Positions 17,460-26,483 of a stretch of DNA of 64,000 bases are shown here, piece after piece. This stretch comes from Robinsoniella peoriensis (GTDB lineage Bacteria; Bacillota; Clostridia; Lachnospirales; Lachnospiraceae): positions 196,471-260,470 of the forward strand of contig NZ_JTGN01000009.1 of the NCBI RefSeq assembly GCF_000797495.1. The letters run 5' to 3'. The position numbers and the translations under genes are program-made. The notes beneath the pieces are model-generated. The model saw only the letters and a program-made list of their open reading frames with translations, was not told the DNA's origin and ran no database searches. How positions within the stretch are numbered: position 1 is the stretch's first letter; every line of letters starts with the position of its first letter.

Positions 17460-19028
17460 TTACCCCTTTTTACATTCTGCCGGTGAACACCCCATACATT
17501 TTTTAAATGCCTGGGAAAAATAGATGGAGTCATGAAATCCGACTTTTTCTGCAACTTCGTATATTTTCAGATCTGTGTCTACTAGCAATACCTTTGCTTT
17601 TTCCATACGAATCCGGTTCAGATATTCTTTAAAAGAAACTCCGACCTCTTTTTTAAACAGATGGCTGAAGTAATTTGGTGTCTTTTCTATATATTCTCCC
17701 ATATACTCAGCTGTCAGATTTTCCATATAATGCATCTCTATATGATGAACAGCTTTTGCAATTGCACTGCTGTACTTATTCCATATCTCCTGCTTTTCCT
17801 GATTCAAAGCCTCCTTAAACAACATTTTTGAATATTCCAGATAATCATCCAAAAAATAATACTTATCCAACCGGGCATGTATGGAAACTGTATGAAATGG
17901 TTTTTTTCTGTATTCATTTTTTATGTAATAATTATTTACTTCGATACAACTGTCCAATAAAAACTCCAGTACAATATTCATATCTATAACCCTGTTATGC
18001 CGCATGATGTTCCCCACCTGGTCCACTATTTGTTCTATACGGGACTCACTTTTATTCAAAAAAGCTTCTGTTAGAGCTCTCGTAAGATCTGGTATATTCT
18101 TAATTTCATCTGTTTGGCGATTCCTGCAGGTCGCCCCAGTCTGAATGTGGACACTTTCTCTTCCGTCACAGATGCGGTATTCCAGCCAGCTGCATGCAAG
18201 ATCGTATCCCCGTTTTACCTGAGATAAGGGCACTTCCGTGCTGACCCCAAGGGAAATCGTAATCCCACCTTCCCGATACCAGTCACACTGTTTCATTTTA
18301 TCATAACAGCTTTTCATCTTGTTCTGCTGATTGAACACATACAGACTGGAAGGCAGTGCGGGCATTAGAAGAAGATACTGGCCTCCCCTGATACGAAAAC
18401 AGCTGATATCTTCCTCCAGACTCTCTATATAATACAGCACCTTTCGATCCAGTTCACTATATTCACTCCTGTCAGTATCCGGATCAGCCATCAACGCACC
18501 GCAGATAGCAGTTCTGGTATCCATGGCACGAAATCTTGTTTGAAGAAATCCCACAATTACATTTGGATCTACCACCTCTGCGCGAAGCACCTCCCGAATA
18601 AAATTTTTTTCATATGAACTTTGATATTCCTCTACTTTTGCCTTTGAAAAGCGCTCCTGTATTATTTTCTGCTTTGTTCTGCTGATGAGACCGATTAAAT
18701 TTTTAACTTTAATAGGTTTCAGTTCGTAGTCCTCTGCACCGTATTTAATAGCACTTTTTAAGTATTCAAAATCAGAATAGCCGCTGATCATAATTACTTT
18801 TACATTTTCATCCTTTTCCCGAATCCTCCGCAAAAATTCCAGACCATCCATTTCCGGCATCCGGACATCTGCTAAAATAATATCCGGTCTGAATTCTTCA
18901 TATATGACCAGTCCTGAAGCTCCATCACCGCAGTTTCGAACTTCTTCTATACCCAGACTGGACCAGTCTATTCCTTCGGTTATTCCTTCTCTTATCTGTA
19001 CATCGTCATCGATAATCAAGATTCTCAT
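17460..19028 (-). CDS. YesN-type response regulator, AraC DNA-binding domain
   Basis: 522 residues. Receiver domain at about 1-120 with acidic pocket DDD, phospho-acceptor Asp54 (ILADVRMPEMDG) and YELKPIK. A long middle region follows (about 130-410), then a C-terminal AraC/XylS double helix-turn-helix with NYFSHLFKKEVGVSFKEYLN and VAEKVGFHDSIYFSQAFKK. Its start overlaps the end of the sensor gene by 23 bases. It probably activates the downstream sugar importer through the 20-bp-spaced repeats. Confidence 0.92.
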   Translation of the reverse strand: MRILIIDDDVQIREGITEGIDWSSLGIEEVRNCGDGASGLVIYEEFRPDIILADVRMPEMDGLEFLRRIREKDENVKVIMISGYSDFEYLKSAIKYGAEDYELKPIKVKNLIGLISRTKQKIIQERFSKAKVEEYQSSYEKNFIREVLRAEVVDPNVIVGFLQTRFRAMDTRTAICGALMADPDTDRSEYSELDRKVLYYIESLEEDISCFRIRGGQYLLLMPALPSSLYVFNQQNKMKSCYDKMKQCDWYREGGITISLGVSTEVPLSQVKRGYDLACSWLEYRICDGRESVHIQTGATCRNRQTDEIKNIPDLTRALTEAFLNKSESRIEQIVDQVGNIMRHNRVIDMNIVLEFLLDSCIEVNNYYIKNEYRKKPFHTVSIHARLDKYYFLDDYLEYSKMLFKEALNQEKQEIWNKYSSAIAKAVHHIEMHYMENLTAEYMGEYIEKTPNYFSHLFKKEVGVSFKEYLNRIRMEKAKVLLVDTDLKIYEVAEKVGFHDSIYFSQAFKKCMGCSPAECKKG

Positions 19029-20763
19029 TTATTCCTTCCCCCTGCATTGGCATCGTCACCCTGACTTCTGTTCCTACACCTGTCCTGCTCTTGAAATACA
19101 ACCCATATTCTTTTCCATATTTTAATTTAATCCGTTGATCCAGGTTCTTCAGGGCAAATACATTGTGCTCTTCCTGAGCATCCGCCAATTTTTCCCGTAT
19201 CTTTTCTTCATCCGTACCAACCCCATTATCACGGACAATTATCGTCAGCAATTCGTCCTCCTTTTGAATCCATACTTCAATTGTTCCGCCTTCTATCTTT
19301 GGTTCTAACCCATGCAGCATTGCATTTTCCACCAATGGCTGAAGAATTAACTTGGGAATTTTAAAATATTTCAAACCCTCTTCCATCTCAATCCGCATTT
19401 TAGCACGGTTTTTATACCGGGAATTCATGATAAACATATAATTTTTAAGATGATTTACCTCTTCTTCAATAGTCACCATTTCTTTTCCGCGGCTAAGTAC
19501 ATGCCGAAAGATATCAGACAATGCCTCCAGCTGTTCAGCAACATCATAATCCTTTTCCTTAACTGCAAGCCAATGAATGGAATCCAGTGTATTATATAGA
19601 AAATGTGGGTTGATCTGAGAAGTTAACAGTTGAAGTTCCGCCTCCTGGCTATAAATCTTAGATATATATACCTCCTGAATCAATTCTTCCAAACGTTTTG
19701 ATACCTGTACAAATTCGCTGCTTATTGTCCCAATCTCATCCCGGCTGTTATTCACCAGTTCAATATTAAACTGCCCTTTTTTTAGCTTTTTCATTTCCCC
19801 AAGCAGCTTGTCCAAAGGCCGGATAATAAATCGTTCCTGCACTTTTGCAAATATAAAACCAAAAGTCACACAAAGGCTAACGGCCAATACCATTAAATAA
19901 ACATACAATGTATTGGATCTCAGAATCTCCTTAGTGGGAACCTCATTGACCAAATACCACCCATTCCTATTGCTTTTCGTATATAAGACCGTCATATTCT
20001 TATTTTCAATGGTGGTTTCAAAATATCCCTGATTCCCCGCAAGCTTGTCTCTGATTTGTTCATACCTGCTGTATGTCTGACCAAGTTCTTCTTTATTGGT
20101 AGCTGACATAATGTTTCCATCGCAATCCATTAAGAAACTTTCCCATGAATTCTGATTGAGATAAGGCTGATATGCCGCACACAGCTCTTCCTCCGGAACA
20201 CTGATACTTAAGACAGCATTTACACCTTCCTGTGGATGTATACCATTATAATATGTAACAACTGTTTCTTTTTTATCTTCTTTATATAGAGGAAACAGAT
20301 CCAGAATATACGGCTGGGACCAAAAGCTCTTCCCTTCTGCCTGCTCCATCTGTTCTATGTACTCTTTGTTTTCCGTATGCAGAACCTTTCCCCTCTGATA
20401 GATGATTTTCCCATCCATACTCAGACATAGCGCACTGAAATATTCCTTATTCCTGGTTGTGCTGTCATACCATTCTTTCAGTTCCCAGTAATCTTTCTTC
20501 GTGGCTGTTCCAAGCAGAATTTTCTGCATCCAGCTGTTAATCATCAACTTTGATGTAACATCCTCTACGTCATAAAATATTTTATCCACATCTTTATGTA
20601 CTTCTTTTAGTATAATAATACCAGACTCACAACTGCTTTTTTTGTCAATATGATTGATCCATATAGAAAAGCATCCCCCCGCAATCAGCAGCGGAATAAT
20701 CACAAAAATCACTAATGATGAGAATAACTTTCTTTTCAGCGTTAAATCCCTGAATTTTCCCAA
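19006..20763 (-). CDS. YesM-type sensor histidine kinase
   Basis: 585 residues from TTG 20763. Membrane segment at about 15-38, an extracellular Cache-like sensor region, a second segment near residue 290, HAMP (FIIRPLDKLLGEMKKL), then the His_kinase region QINPHFLYNTLDSIHWL and an HATPase with PLVENAMLHGLEP and RDNGVGTDEE. The frame opens at GTG 20799, but that has no ribosome binding site; TTG 20763 follows GAGGGGG by eight bases and gives the usual MxKFRDLTLKRKLF-type start. Pairs with the overlapping response regulator. Confidence 0.9.
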   Translation of the reverse strand: MGKFRDLTLKRKLFSSLVIFVIIPLLIAGGCFSIWINHIDKKSSCESGIIILKEVHKDVDKIFYDVEDVTSKLMINSWMQKILLGTATKKDYWELKEWYDSTTRNKEYFSALCLSMDGKIIYQRGKVLHTENKEYIEQMEQAEGKSFWSQPYILDLFPLYKEDKKETVVTYYNGIHPQEGVNAVLSISVPEEELCAAYQPYLNQNSWESFLMDCDGNIMSATNKEELGQTYSRYEQIRDKLAGNQGYFETTIENKNMTVLYTKSNRNGWYLVNEVPTKEILRSNTLYVYLMVLAVSLCVTFGFIFAKVQERFIIRPLDKLLGEMKKLKKGQFNIELVNNSRDEIGTISSEFVQVSKRLEELIQEVYISKIYSQEAELQLLTSQINPHFLYNTLDSIHWLAVKEKDYDVAEQLEALSDIFRHVLSRGKEMVTIEEEVNHLKNYMFIMNSRYKNRAKMRIEMEEGLKYFKIPKLILQPLVENAMLHGLEPKIEGGTIEVWIQKEDELLTIIVRDNGVGTDEEKIREKLADAQEEHNVFALKNLDQRIKLKYGKEYGLYFKSRTGVGTEVRVTMPMQGEGINENLDYR

Positions 20764-20883
20764 TCCACATTTCCCCCTCAGTATCTTCCTATTATCCACA
20801 TTTTACATCGTACTAACCACAAAAAGCAACCTCTTCTCTCCATGTTATAAGGCACCGCTCTCATATAACATCCAATATGCTAT

Positions 20884-20913
20884 ATTATAACAATCCTTTC
20901 GCAATATTTACAA
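20884..20913 (-). promoter_or_regulatory. Promoter of the first two-component operon
   Basis: On minus, TTGTAA (20908-20913), an 18-base spacer and TATAAT (20884-20889), about 120 bases upstream of the kinase start. Confidence 0.5.
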
Positions 20914-21002
20914 ATATTGATTTTATATCCTACCAATTTTGTCAATATATAATAATCTTTTTCATTAAGACCTACTGTATTCGAAAAAGTGCATCACCGC
21001 CC

Positions 21003-21032
21003 TTGACGTGTATACAATGTACATGTTATGAT
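21003..21032 (+). promoter_or_regulatory. Promoter of the pfl cluster
   Basis: TTGACG (21003-21008), an 18-base spacer and TATGAT (21027-21032), giving a leader of roughly 80 nt before the GGAGG site of pflB. Confidence 0.65.
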
Positions 21033-21036
21033 AATC

Positions 21037-21054
21037 CTGTCAATTAATTAACAA
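21037..21054 (+). promoter_or_regulatory. Rex-like operator at the pfl transcription start
   Basis: CTGTCAATTAATTAACAA matches the clostridial Rex consensus TTGTTAA-N4-TTAACAA at all but two specified positions and spans the expected transcription start. Rex is the NADH/NAD+-sensing repressor of fermentation genes, so it would derepress pfl at high NADH. Confidence 0.6.
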
Positions 21055-21121
21055 TACTTCAATAAATATTCCCTGGCTTTTGTGGGGAAAATTAAGAATA
21101 TCATATCGTAGGAGGTAATGT

Positions 21122-23218
21122 ATGAGAAGCGAATGGAATGATTTTAACAGTGGTGTTTGGACAAAAGAAATTAATGTCCGTGATTTCATCCAAAAAAACT
21201 ATACAGTTTATGAAGGTGATGAATCCTTCCTGGCTGAGGCGACAGAAAACACGAAGGAACTGTGGGCTCAGGTAATGGATCTGAACAAAAAGGAACTGGA
21301 AGCCGGCGGCGTGCTGGATATGGATACTAAGATTATCTCCACCATTACTTCCCATGGTCCTGGATATTTGAATAAAGAGAAAGAAACGATTGTTGGATTC
21401 CAGACTGACAAACCTTTCAAGCGTTCTTTACAGCCTTACGGCGGTATCCGCATGGCGGCAAAAGCTTGTAAAGACAATGGTTATGAATTAGATGCTGAAG
21501 TTGATGAGTTTTTCACAAAACACAGAAAGACACATAATGCAGGTGTATTTGATGCCTATACTCCGGAAATGCGTGCATGCCGTTCCAGCCATATCATCAC
21601 CGGACTTCCGGATGCTTATGGACGCGGACGTATCATCGGCGATTACCGTCGTGTTGCTCTGTATGGTGTTGATCGTCTGATCGAAGACAAAAAAGACCAA
21701 AAAGAAAGCACACGTACCATCATGTACTCTGATGTTATCCGTAACCGTGAAGAATTATCCGAACAAATTCGTGCTCTTGAAGAATTAAAAAAATTAGGTG
21801 AAATTTACGGATGCGATATTTCCAAACCTGCTACAAATACCAAAGAAGCAATCCAGGCATTATACTTTGGTTATCTTGCAGCTGTGAAGGAACAAAACGG
21901 TGCAGCTATGTCTCTTGGACGTACTTCTACTTTCATCGATATCTATGCAGAACGTGACTTAAAGAATGGCACTTTTACAGAAGAAGAAATCCAGGAATTC
22001 GTAGACCACTTTATTATGAAACTTCGTCTTGTTAAATTTGCACGTACACCTGAATATAATGACCTTTTCTCCGGTGACCCGACATGGGTAACAGAATCCA
22101 TCGGTGGTGTTGGTATCGACGGACGTCCTATGGTAACAAAAATGTCTTTCCGTTATCTTCATACTTTAGACAACTTAGGACCTGCTCCTGAACCAAACCT
22201 GACCGTACTGTGGTCCACAAGACTTCCTCATAGCTTCAAGGCTTTCTGCGCTAAAATGTCTATAAAGTCTTCTGCTATCCAGTATGAGAACGATGACCTC
22301 ATGCGAGTAACTCATGGTGATGATTACGCAATTGCATGCTGTGTATCATCTATGCGGGTTGGTAAAGAAATGCAGTTCTTCGGCGCAAGAGCAAACCTTG
22401 CAAAATGCTTATTATATGCAATCAACGGTGGTGTTGATGAAGTATCCAAGAAACAGGTTGGACCGAAATACAGACCAATCACATCTGAATACCTTGATTA
22501 TGATGAAGTTATGTCCGCATACAAAGACATGATGCAGTGGCTTGCAAGAGTTTATGTAAATACTTTAAATATCATTCACTATATGCATGATAAATACTGC
22601 TATGAAAAATTACAGATGTCTCTGCATGATGAAAAAGTAACACGCTGGTTCGCAACCGGTATCGCTGGTCTTTCCGTAGTAGCTGACTCTCTGTCTGCTA
22701 TCAAGTATGCGAAAGTTAAAGCAGTCCGCGATGAAGACGGAATCGTTGTTGACTACCAGGTAGAAGGAGACTTCCCAAAATACGGAAACGATGATGACCG
22801 TGTTGACAGTATTGCAGCTGACCTTGTAAGAACCTTTATGAAATATATCAGCGGAAACCACACATACCGTGGCGGTATCCCTACAACTTCTATCCTGACA
22901 ATTACCTCAAACGTTGTTTATGGTAAAAACACAGGAGCTACTCCGGATGGAAGAAAAGCCGGAGAACCATTTGCACCGGGTGCGAACCCAATGCATGGAC
23001 GTGATGAGCACGGAGCAGTTGCTTCCCTCGCATCTGTATCCAAACTTCCATTCCGTGAAGCACAGGATGGTATTTCCAATACCTTCTCCATTATTCCGGG
23101 AGCACTTGGTAAAGATGATCAGATCTTCGCAGGCGATATCTCCGTAGATATGGATCTTGGCTGTGGAAGCTGTAATGCGCCAACACTTTTTGACGGCGTA
23201 GAAGATGAAGAAAACTAA
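21122..23218 (+). CDS. pflB: Pyruvate formate-lyase, catalytic chain without glycyl-radical domain
   Basis: Converts pyruvate and CoA to acetyl-CoA and formate. 698 residues closely match E. coli PFL from VNVRDFIQKNYTVYEGDESF onward, including the active-site pair Cys406-Cys407 (DYAIACCVSSM) and MQFFGARANLAKCLLYAING. It stops after the segment equivalent to SIVPNALGKDDE, with a novel tail of about 30 residues containing DLGCGSCNAP. The glycine loop (RVSGYAVNF), essential for catalysis, is missing here and encoded by the next gene. A GGAGG site precedes ATG 21122. First gene of the pfl operon. Confidence 0.95.
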   Translation: MRSEWNDFNSGVWTKEINVRDFIQKNYTVYEGDESFLAEATENTKELWAQVMDLNKKELEAGGVLDMDTKIISTITSHGPGYLNKEKETIVGFQTDKPFKRSLQPYGGIRMAAKACKDNGYELDAEVDEFFTKHRKTHNAGVFDAYTPEMRACRSSHIITGLPDAYGRGRIIGDYRRVALYGVDRLIEDKKDQKESTRTIMYSDVIRNREELSEQIRALEELKKLGEIYGCDISKPATNTKEAIQALYFGYLAAVKEQNGAAMSLGRTSTFIDIYAERDLKNGTFTEEEIQEFVDHFIMKLRLVKFARTPEYNDLFSGDPTWVTESIGGVGIDGRPMVTKMSFRYLHTLDNLGPAPEPNLTVLWSTRLPHSFKAFCAKMSIKSSAIQYENDDLMRVTHGDDYAIACCVSSMRVGKEMQFFGARANLAKCLLYAINGGVDEVSKKQVGPKYRPITSEYLDYDEVMSAYKDMMQWLARVYVNTLNIIHYMHDKYCYEKLQMSLHDEKVTRWFATGIAGLSVVADSLSAIKYAKVKAVRDEDGIVVDYQVEGDFPKYGNDDDRVDSIAADLVRTFMKYISGNHTYRGGIPTTSILTITSNVVYGKNTGATPDGRKAGEPFAPGANPMHGRDEHGAVASLASVSKLPFREAQDGISNTFSIIPGALGKDDQIFAGDISVDMDLGCGSCNAPTLFDGVEDEEN

Positions 23219-23232
23219 AATCTAAATTAATT

Positions 23233-23258
23233 ATATGGAGGGCTTATCCTACCCATAT
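23233..23258 (+). other. Hairpin between the two PFL genes
   Basis: ATATGG pairs with CCATAT, with further inner pairing, in the 102-base gap between the chains. No T-tract follows, so it may be a processing or stabilising structure that sets the ratio of the two proteins. Confidence 0.35.
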
Positions 23259-23320
23259 ATTCGAAATAGATGTAACCGATTGACGCACAGGCAATTATCA
23301 ATTATAAGGAGGACAATACT

Positions 23321-23563
23321 ATGACAGTAAATAATGCTCAGGTAGAAAACTTAATTAATCTTTTAGATGGCTATGTTGAAAAAGGCGGCCATCACTTAAA
23401 TGTAAACGTGTTCACCCGTGATACATTACTGGACGCACAGGCTCATCCCGAAAAATATCCACAGCTTACCATTCGTGTATCCGGTTATGCTGTAAACTTT
23501 AACAAACTGACAAAAGCACAGCAGGATGAAGTTATTTCCAGAACATTCCATGGTGCAATGTAA
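23321..23563 (+). CDS. grcA: Separate glycyl-radical domain of pyruvate formate-lyase (GrcA-like)
   Basis: 80 residues equal to the C-terminal end of PFL: LLDGYVEKGGHHLNVNVFTR, AHPEKYPQLT, then IRVSGYAVNFNKLT with radical Gly55. The activase abstracts a hydrogen from this glycine and the radical is passed to Cys406-Cys407 of the large chain. It has its own AAGGAGG site, 102 bases after pflB, and lies directly before pflA. Comparable in size and sequence to E. coli YfiD/GrcA, which repairs cleaved PFL, but here it appears to be the normal second subunit. Confidence 0.9.
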   Translation: MTVNNAQVENLINLLDGYVEKGGHHLNVNVFTRDTLLDAQAHPEKYPQLTIRVSGYAVNFNKLTKAQQDEVISRTFHGAM

Positions 23564-23607
23564 TATTGCGTGATTGTCATCAATCTAAGGATTCAGGAGG
23601 TATAACT

Positions 23608-24357
23608 ATGAAAGGCCGTATTCATTCTTTAGAGAGCTTTGGTACTGTAGACGGGCCGGGTATCCGGTATGTTGTATTTACCCAGGGATGCCCCATGCGC
23701 TGTCAATACTGCCACAACCCGGATACCTGGGAGGTAAATGCCGGCACATGGATGGATTCAGAAGAAATTCTGTCCAACTATGATAAGAACCGTGCCTTTT
23801 ATAAAAACGGAGGTATCACCGTCACCGGCGGTGAACCTCTCCTTCAGATTGACTTTGTAACAGATCTCTTTGAAAAATCAAAAAAAGAAAATATTCATAC
23901 GTGCATTGATACTTCGGGCATCACCTTTGTTCAGGGAAATTCTGAGTATTTAAAAAAGCTTGATCGTTTATTATCCGTGACAGATCTGGTTATGCTGGAT
24001 ATCAAGCATATTAATATGGAAGCTCATAAAAAGCTGACCGGGCACTCCAACGAACGCATTCTCCAGTTTGCCGAATATCTGGAAAAAAAGAAAATACCTG
24101 TGTGGATCCGCCACGTACTGGTACCCGGAATTACTGATGATCCAAAGTATCTGACAGAGCTTGGCAATTATATAGGGGGTCTGTCTAACCTGAAGGCACT
24201 GGATGTGCTTCCCTATCACAATATGGGAAAAAGTAAGTATGAACAGCTGGGAATCGATTATCCCCTCAAAGATCTGGACAATTGTCCCAAGGAAAAAGTT
24301 GTATGGGCAAAATCCCTGATTTTAGACGGAATTCGACAAAAACGGCAGAAAAATTAA
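23608..24357 (+). CDS. pflA: Pyruvate formate-lyase activating enzyme (radical SAM)
   Basis: Uses S-adenosylmethionine and a [4Fe-4S] cluster to generate the glycyl radical on the PFL glycine loop. 249 residues with the radical SAM motif Cys28-x3-Cys32-x2-Cys35 (GCPMRCQYCHNP), the preceding HSLESFGTVDGPGIR typical of PflA, and TVTGGEPLLQ. The start at 23608 follows CAGGAGG; 14 upstream in-frame codons are discounted. Its substrate would be the 80-residue protein encoded just before it. Confidence 0.95.
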   Translation: MKGRIHSLESFGTVDGPGIRYVVFTQGCPMRCQYCHNPDTWEVNAGTWMDSEEILSNYDKNRAFYKNGGITVTGGEPLLQIDFVTDLFEKSKKENIHTCIDTSGITFVQGNSEYLKKLDRLLSVTDLVMLDIKHINMEAHKKLTGHSNERILQFAEYLEKKKIPVWIRHVLVPGITDDPKYLTELGNYIGGLSNLKALDVLPYHNMGKSKYEQLGIDYPLKDLDNCPKEKVVWAKSLILDGIRQKRQKN

Positions 24358-24369
24358 CAAATATTTCAC

Positions 24370-24398
24370 TTGTATATTCATTATAAATGTATTAGAAT
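24370..24398 (+). promoter_or_regulatory. Candidate promoter of the ferredoxin gene
   Basis: TTGTAT (24370-24375), a 17-base spacer and TAGAAT (24393-24398), about 60 bases before the ferredoxin start; suggests extra transcription besides readthrough from pfl. Confidence 0.4.
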
Positions 24399-24458
24399 AA
24401 ATTGAAAGGCTTGGTAGACAAGTCAAAAAACAGTATATTAATTAAGGAGGATATTATC

Positions 24459-24629
24459 ATGGCATATGTAATTTCAGATGAATGTGTAGCTTGTGGATCA
24501 TGCGCTCCAGTATGTCCAGCAGAAGCAATCAGCGAAGGTGATGGAAAATACGTAATCGATGCAGATACTTGCTTAGATTGTGGAACATGCGAAGCTGAAT
24601 GCCCAACAGGCGCTATCTCAGCAGAATAA
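24459..24629 (+). CDS. 2[4Fe-4S] ferredoxin
   Basis: 56 residues, cytosolic electron carrier. Two cluster motifs: CVACGSCAPVCP and CLDCGTCEAECP, each CxxCxxCxxxCP, in the classic clostridial repeat arrangement. The start at 24459 follows AAGGAGG; the frame opens 19 codons earlier without a site. Its position after pflA suggests it could supply the electron the activase needs, though clostridial ferredoxins serve many enzymes. Confidence 0.93.
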   Translation: MAYVISDECVACGSCAPVCPAEAISEGDGKYVIDADTCLDCGTCEAECPTGAISAE

Positions 24630-24641
24630 TTAAGGTATTTG

Positions 24642-24666
24642 AACACGGGAGATTTCCTCCCGTGTT
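24642..24666 (+). terminator. Intrinsic terminator of the pfl-ferredoxin cluster
   Basis: AACACGGGAG and CTCCCGTGTT form a perfect 10-bp stem with loop ATTTC, followed by a T-tract. Confidence 0.9.
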
Positions 24667-24679
24667 TTTTTATGTCTGA

Positions 24680-25306
24680 AAACTAATCCCAGATTTAATT
24701 CACTGCTCGCAGCCGGCAGGCAACCTGCTGCTTAAGCCAGAACAGCACTATGCCCAGTGGACTTGGAGCTCACTCAATAAAAAAGATATAGAACATAAAA
24801 TTTATGATCTGAAGGATGAAACAATGTATAAAACCTATATCTCCTTTAATGATTATCAGTCTTTCTCAGATTTTAAATCGTTTGAAAAAGAAAATGATAT
24901 AAATCTATCATGGGTGGCATGCAGAACCGGTGAGACGGATTCTTACCTGGACTATATAACCGGTTTTCAAACTCAGCCGGAAGGTATTATCCAGCACAAT
25001 CCTTATCCGGACAGATATCCATATTTGAAACTGGATTCAACTGATCTATCTCTGAATGAGCTGGATGCATTGACAAATGATGAAAACACCATGAAAAATC
25101 ATATGGTCAGTATGCTTCGGTATCTTTCTAATCAGAATACCTTCTGCAAAATGATTGGCATTGAAACAGGAATTTTAAAATCTACATCTTCTTATATAGA
25201 AGAAAACGGTTTATCTATTTACGGCTTCGTAAGCTGGCTTAACAAAAAAGACATTGAAAAATTACAACATTCAGATATTATAAGATCTGTTTATTATGAA
25301 TCCTGA
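24680..25306 (+). pseudogene. Remnant of an anti-sigma-factor-type protein (C-terminal domain only)
   Basis: An open frame runs from just after a stop at 24677 to 25306. The part from ATG 24824 encodes 160 residues (MYKTYISFNDYQSFSDFKSF, LSWVACRTGE, YITGFQTQPEGI), but the frame reads sensibly for about 45 codons before it (LLLKPEQHYAQWTWSSLNKK). No good ribosome binding site precedes 24824. The pattern resembles the Sigma_reg_C domain of sigma-factor regulators; the expected N-terminal helix-rich part and membrane segment are missing. I read it as a 5'-truncated gene. A short functional protein from 24824 is not excluded. Confidence 0.6.
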
Positions 25307-25359
25307 AATACTTGCAAATCGTACATTATACGACCTGACGCTGGTCTATTCAGACCTAA

Positions 25360-25400
25360 ACAAAAGTGCTCACCTATAATTATAAGGCGAGCACTTTTGT
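25360..25400. terminator. Bidirectional intrinsic terminator
   Basis: ACAAAAGTGCTC (25360-25371) is a perfect inverted copy of 25389-25400, between the pseudogene and the convergent MerR-type gene. Confidence 0.75.
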
Positions 25401-25453
25401 AATACCAGAGAATAAAGCAGCATAGGTATATAGAGGAAAAATACGTTTTACAA

Positions 25454-26296
25454 TCAGTGTCTCCAAAAAAAGAATCCTTTTTTCTGCTTTACATCCTCGG
25501 ACTTCGTTGCAGCCACAAGACGTTTAGAGCCCTGGTTCTGGTGCGCGCGGATAGTCTCATCCAATCTTCTGTATCTGTCTTCCTCTTTTTCCTCACGCAG
25601 CTTCATCAGGTAGTCAATTTCTTTGGTGACACTTTCACTGATCTGCTCATTCAGCTCTTTATTATTTTCCTTTAAAGCAGAAGTGACGATGTTACCCACA
25701 ATTTTTTCAAATTGCAGCAGCTTGTCCACATTGAAATCCAGATCTGACAGCGCCGTTTCCAATACATCTGCATCGCACTTTTCGGATTCTTTTTTATCCG
25801 AAGACATTTCTTTTTTACTGTCCTTAGCGGCTCTTTCCTGTTTGTTTCCATTCTGATGGGACTTGTCCTTCGAACCTTCATTTGAAATCTCCTTATGGGG
25901 CTTCTGAGGGCCTTCAGATGATTGTTCTTTATGTTGATCTTTCTCTGGCATGGAATCAATATCCTGCTCCGGTTTATTTGCTTCATGATCTTTATCAAGT
26001 GATTTCCTGTTTAGTTTTTCTTCCAGGTGAATAATATTATCTGTATTCTTGATTTCTCTTTTTGCAATCTCCGGTATTAAAACTTTTATCGCTTTTAATT
26101 GAAATCCTCTCTCTTTGAGTTCTTTAATATTCTGGAATATACGAATATTTTCTTCTGTATAGTATCGGTGACCCAGTTCCGTCCGCGCAATGGGAAGCTC
26201 CAGCTCCTCTTCCCAATAACGCAGAACATGCGCTTCAACTGCGACCTTCTTAGCCGCATCGGAGATCATATATCTCGTCTCGTCCATTATTTCCAT
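25454..26296 (-). CDS. MerR-type regulator with charged linker and coiled-coil tail
   Basis: 280 residues. N-terminal winged helix (about 5-75): YMISDAAKKVAVEAHVLRYW, then TELGHRYYTEENIRIFQNI, a MerR DNA-binding domain. A long, highly charged low-complexity linker (about 100-175, rich in K/E/S/Q) leads to a helical coiled-coil region (about 180-260) and a C-terminal KKGFFFWRH. There is no ligand-binding domain of the usual MerR activators, so it is more like RacA/DUF3967-type proteins. The target is unknown. GGAGGGG precedes ATG 26296. Confidence 0.75.
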   Translation of the reverse strand: MEIMDETRYMISDAAKKVAVEAHVLRYWEEELELPIARTELGHRYYTEENIRIFQNIKELKERGFQLKAIKVLIPEIAKREIKNTDNIIHLEEKLNRKSLDKDHEANKPEQDIDSMPEKDQHKEQSSEGPQKPHKEISNEGSKDKSHQNGNKQERAAKDSKKEMSSDKKESEKCDADVLETALSDLDFNVDKLLQFEKIVGNIVTSALKENNKELNEQISESVTKEIDYLMKLREEKEEDRYRRLDETIRAHQNQGSKRLVAATKSEDVKQKKGFFFWRH

Positions 26297-26483
26297 ACGT
26301 CCCCTCCATTATAAAATAGAATCTATACAGGCATTTTGGCCATAAGCAAAAAGTAAATCTGCACATGGCTATTATATCATATTGATTCTTAGATTCAAAC
26401 ATGGAGATATCGCAATTAATGTCAGGAATATGCCTGATTCATCAGTATAATGCAGGCTTCGACGTATTTCCTGTTCAACGTGT

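Larger units (their letters stand above)
20764..21121. other. Divergent regulatory region between sensor kinase and pflB
   Basis: No gene. It holds a minus-strand promoter for the kinase operon and, for plus, the pflB promoter and Rex-like operator listed separately. Confidence 0.6.

Noticed and set aside
23219..23320. Frameshift or sequencing error splitting one PFL gene
   Set aside because: The second part has its own AAGGAGG site and ATG, the gap is 102 bases without PFL-like coding, and the first chain has a long extra tail.
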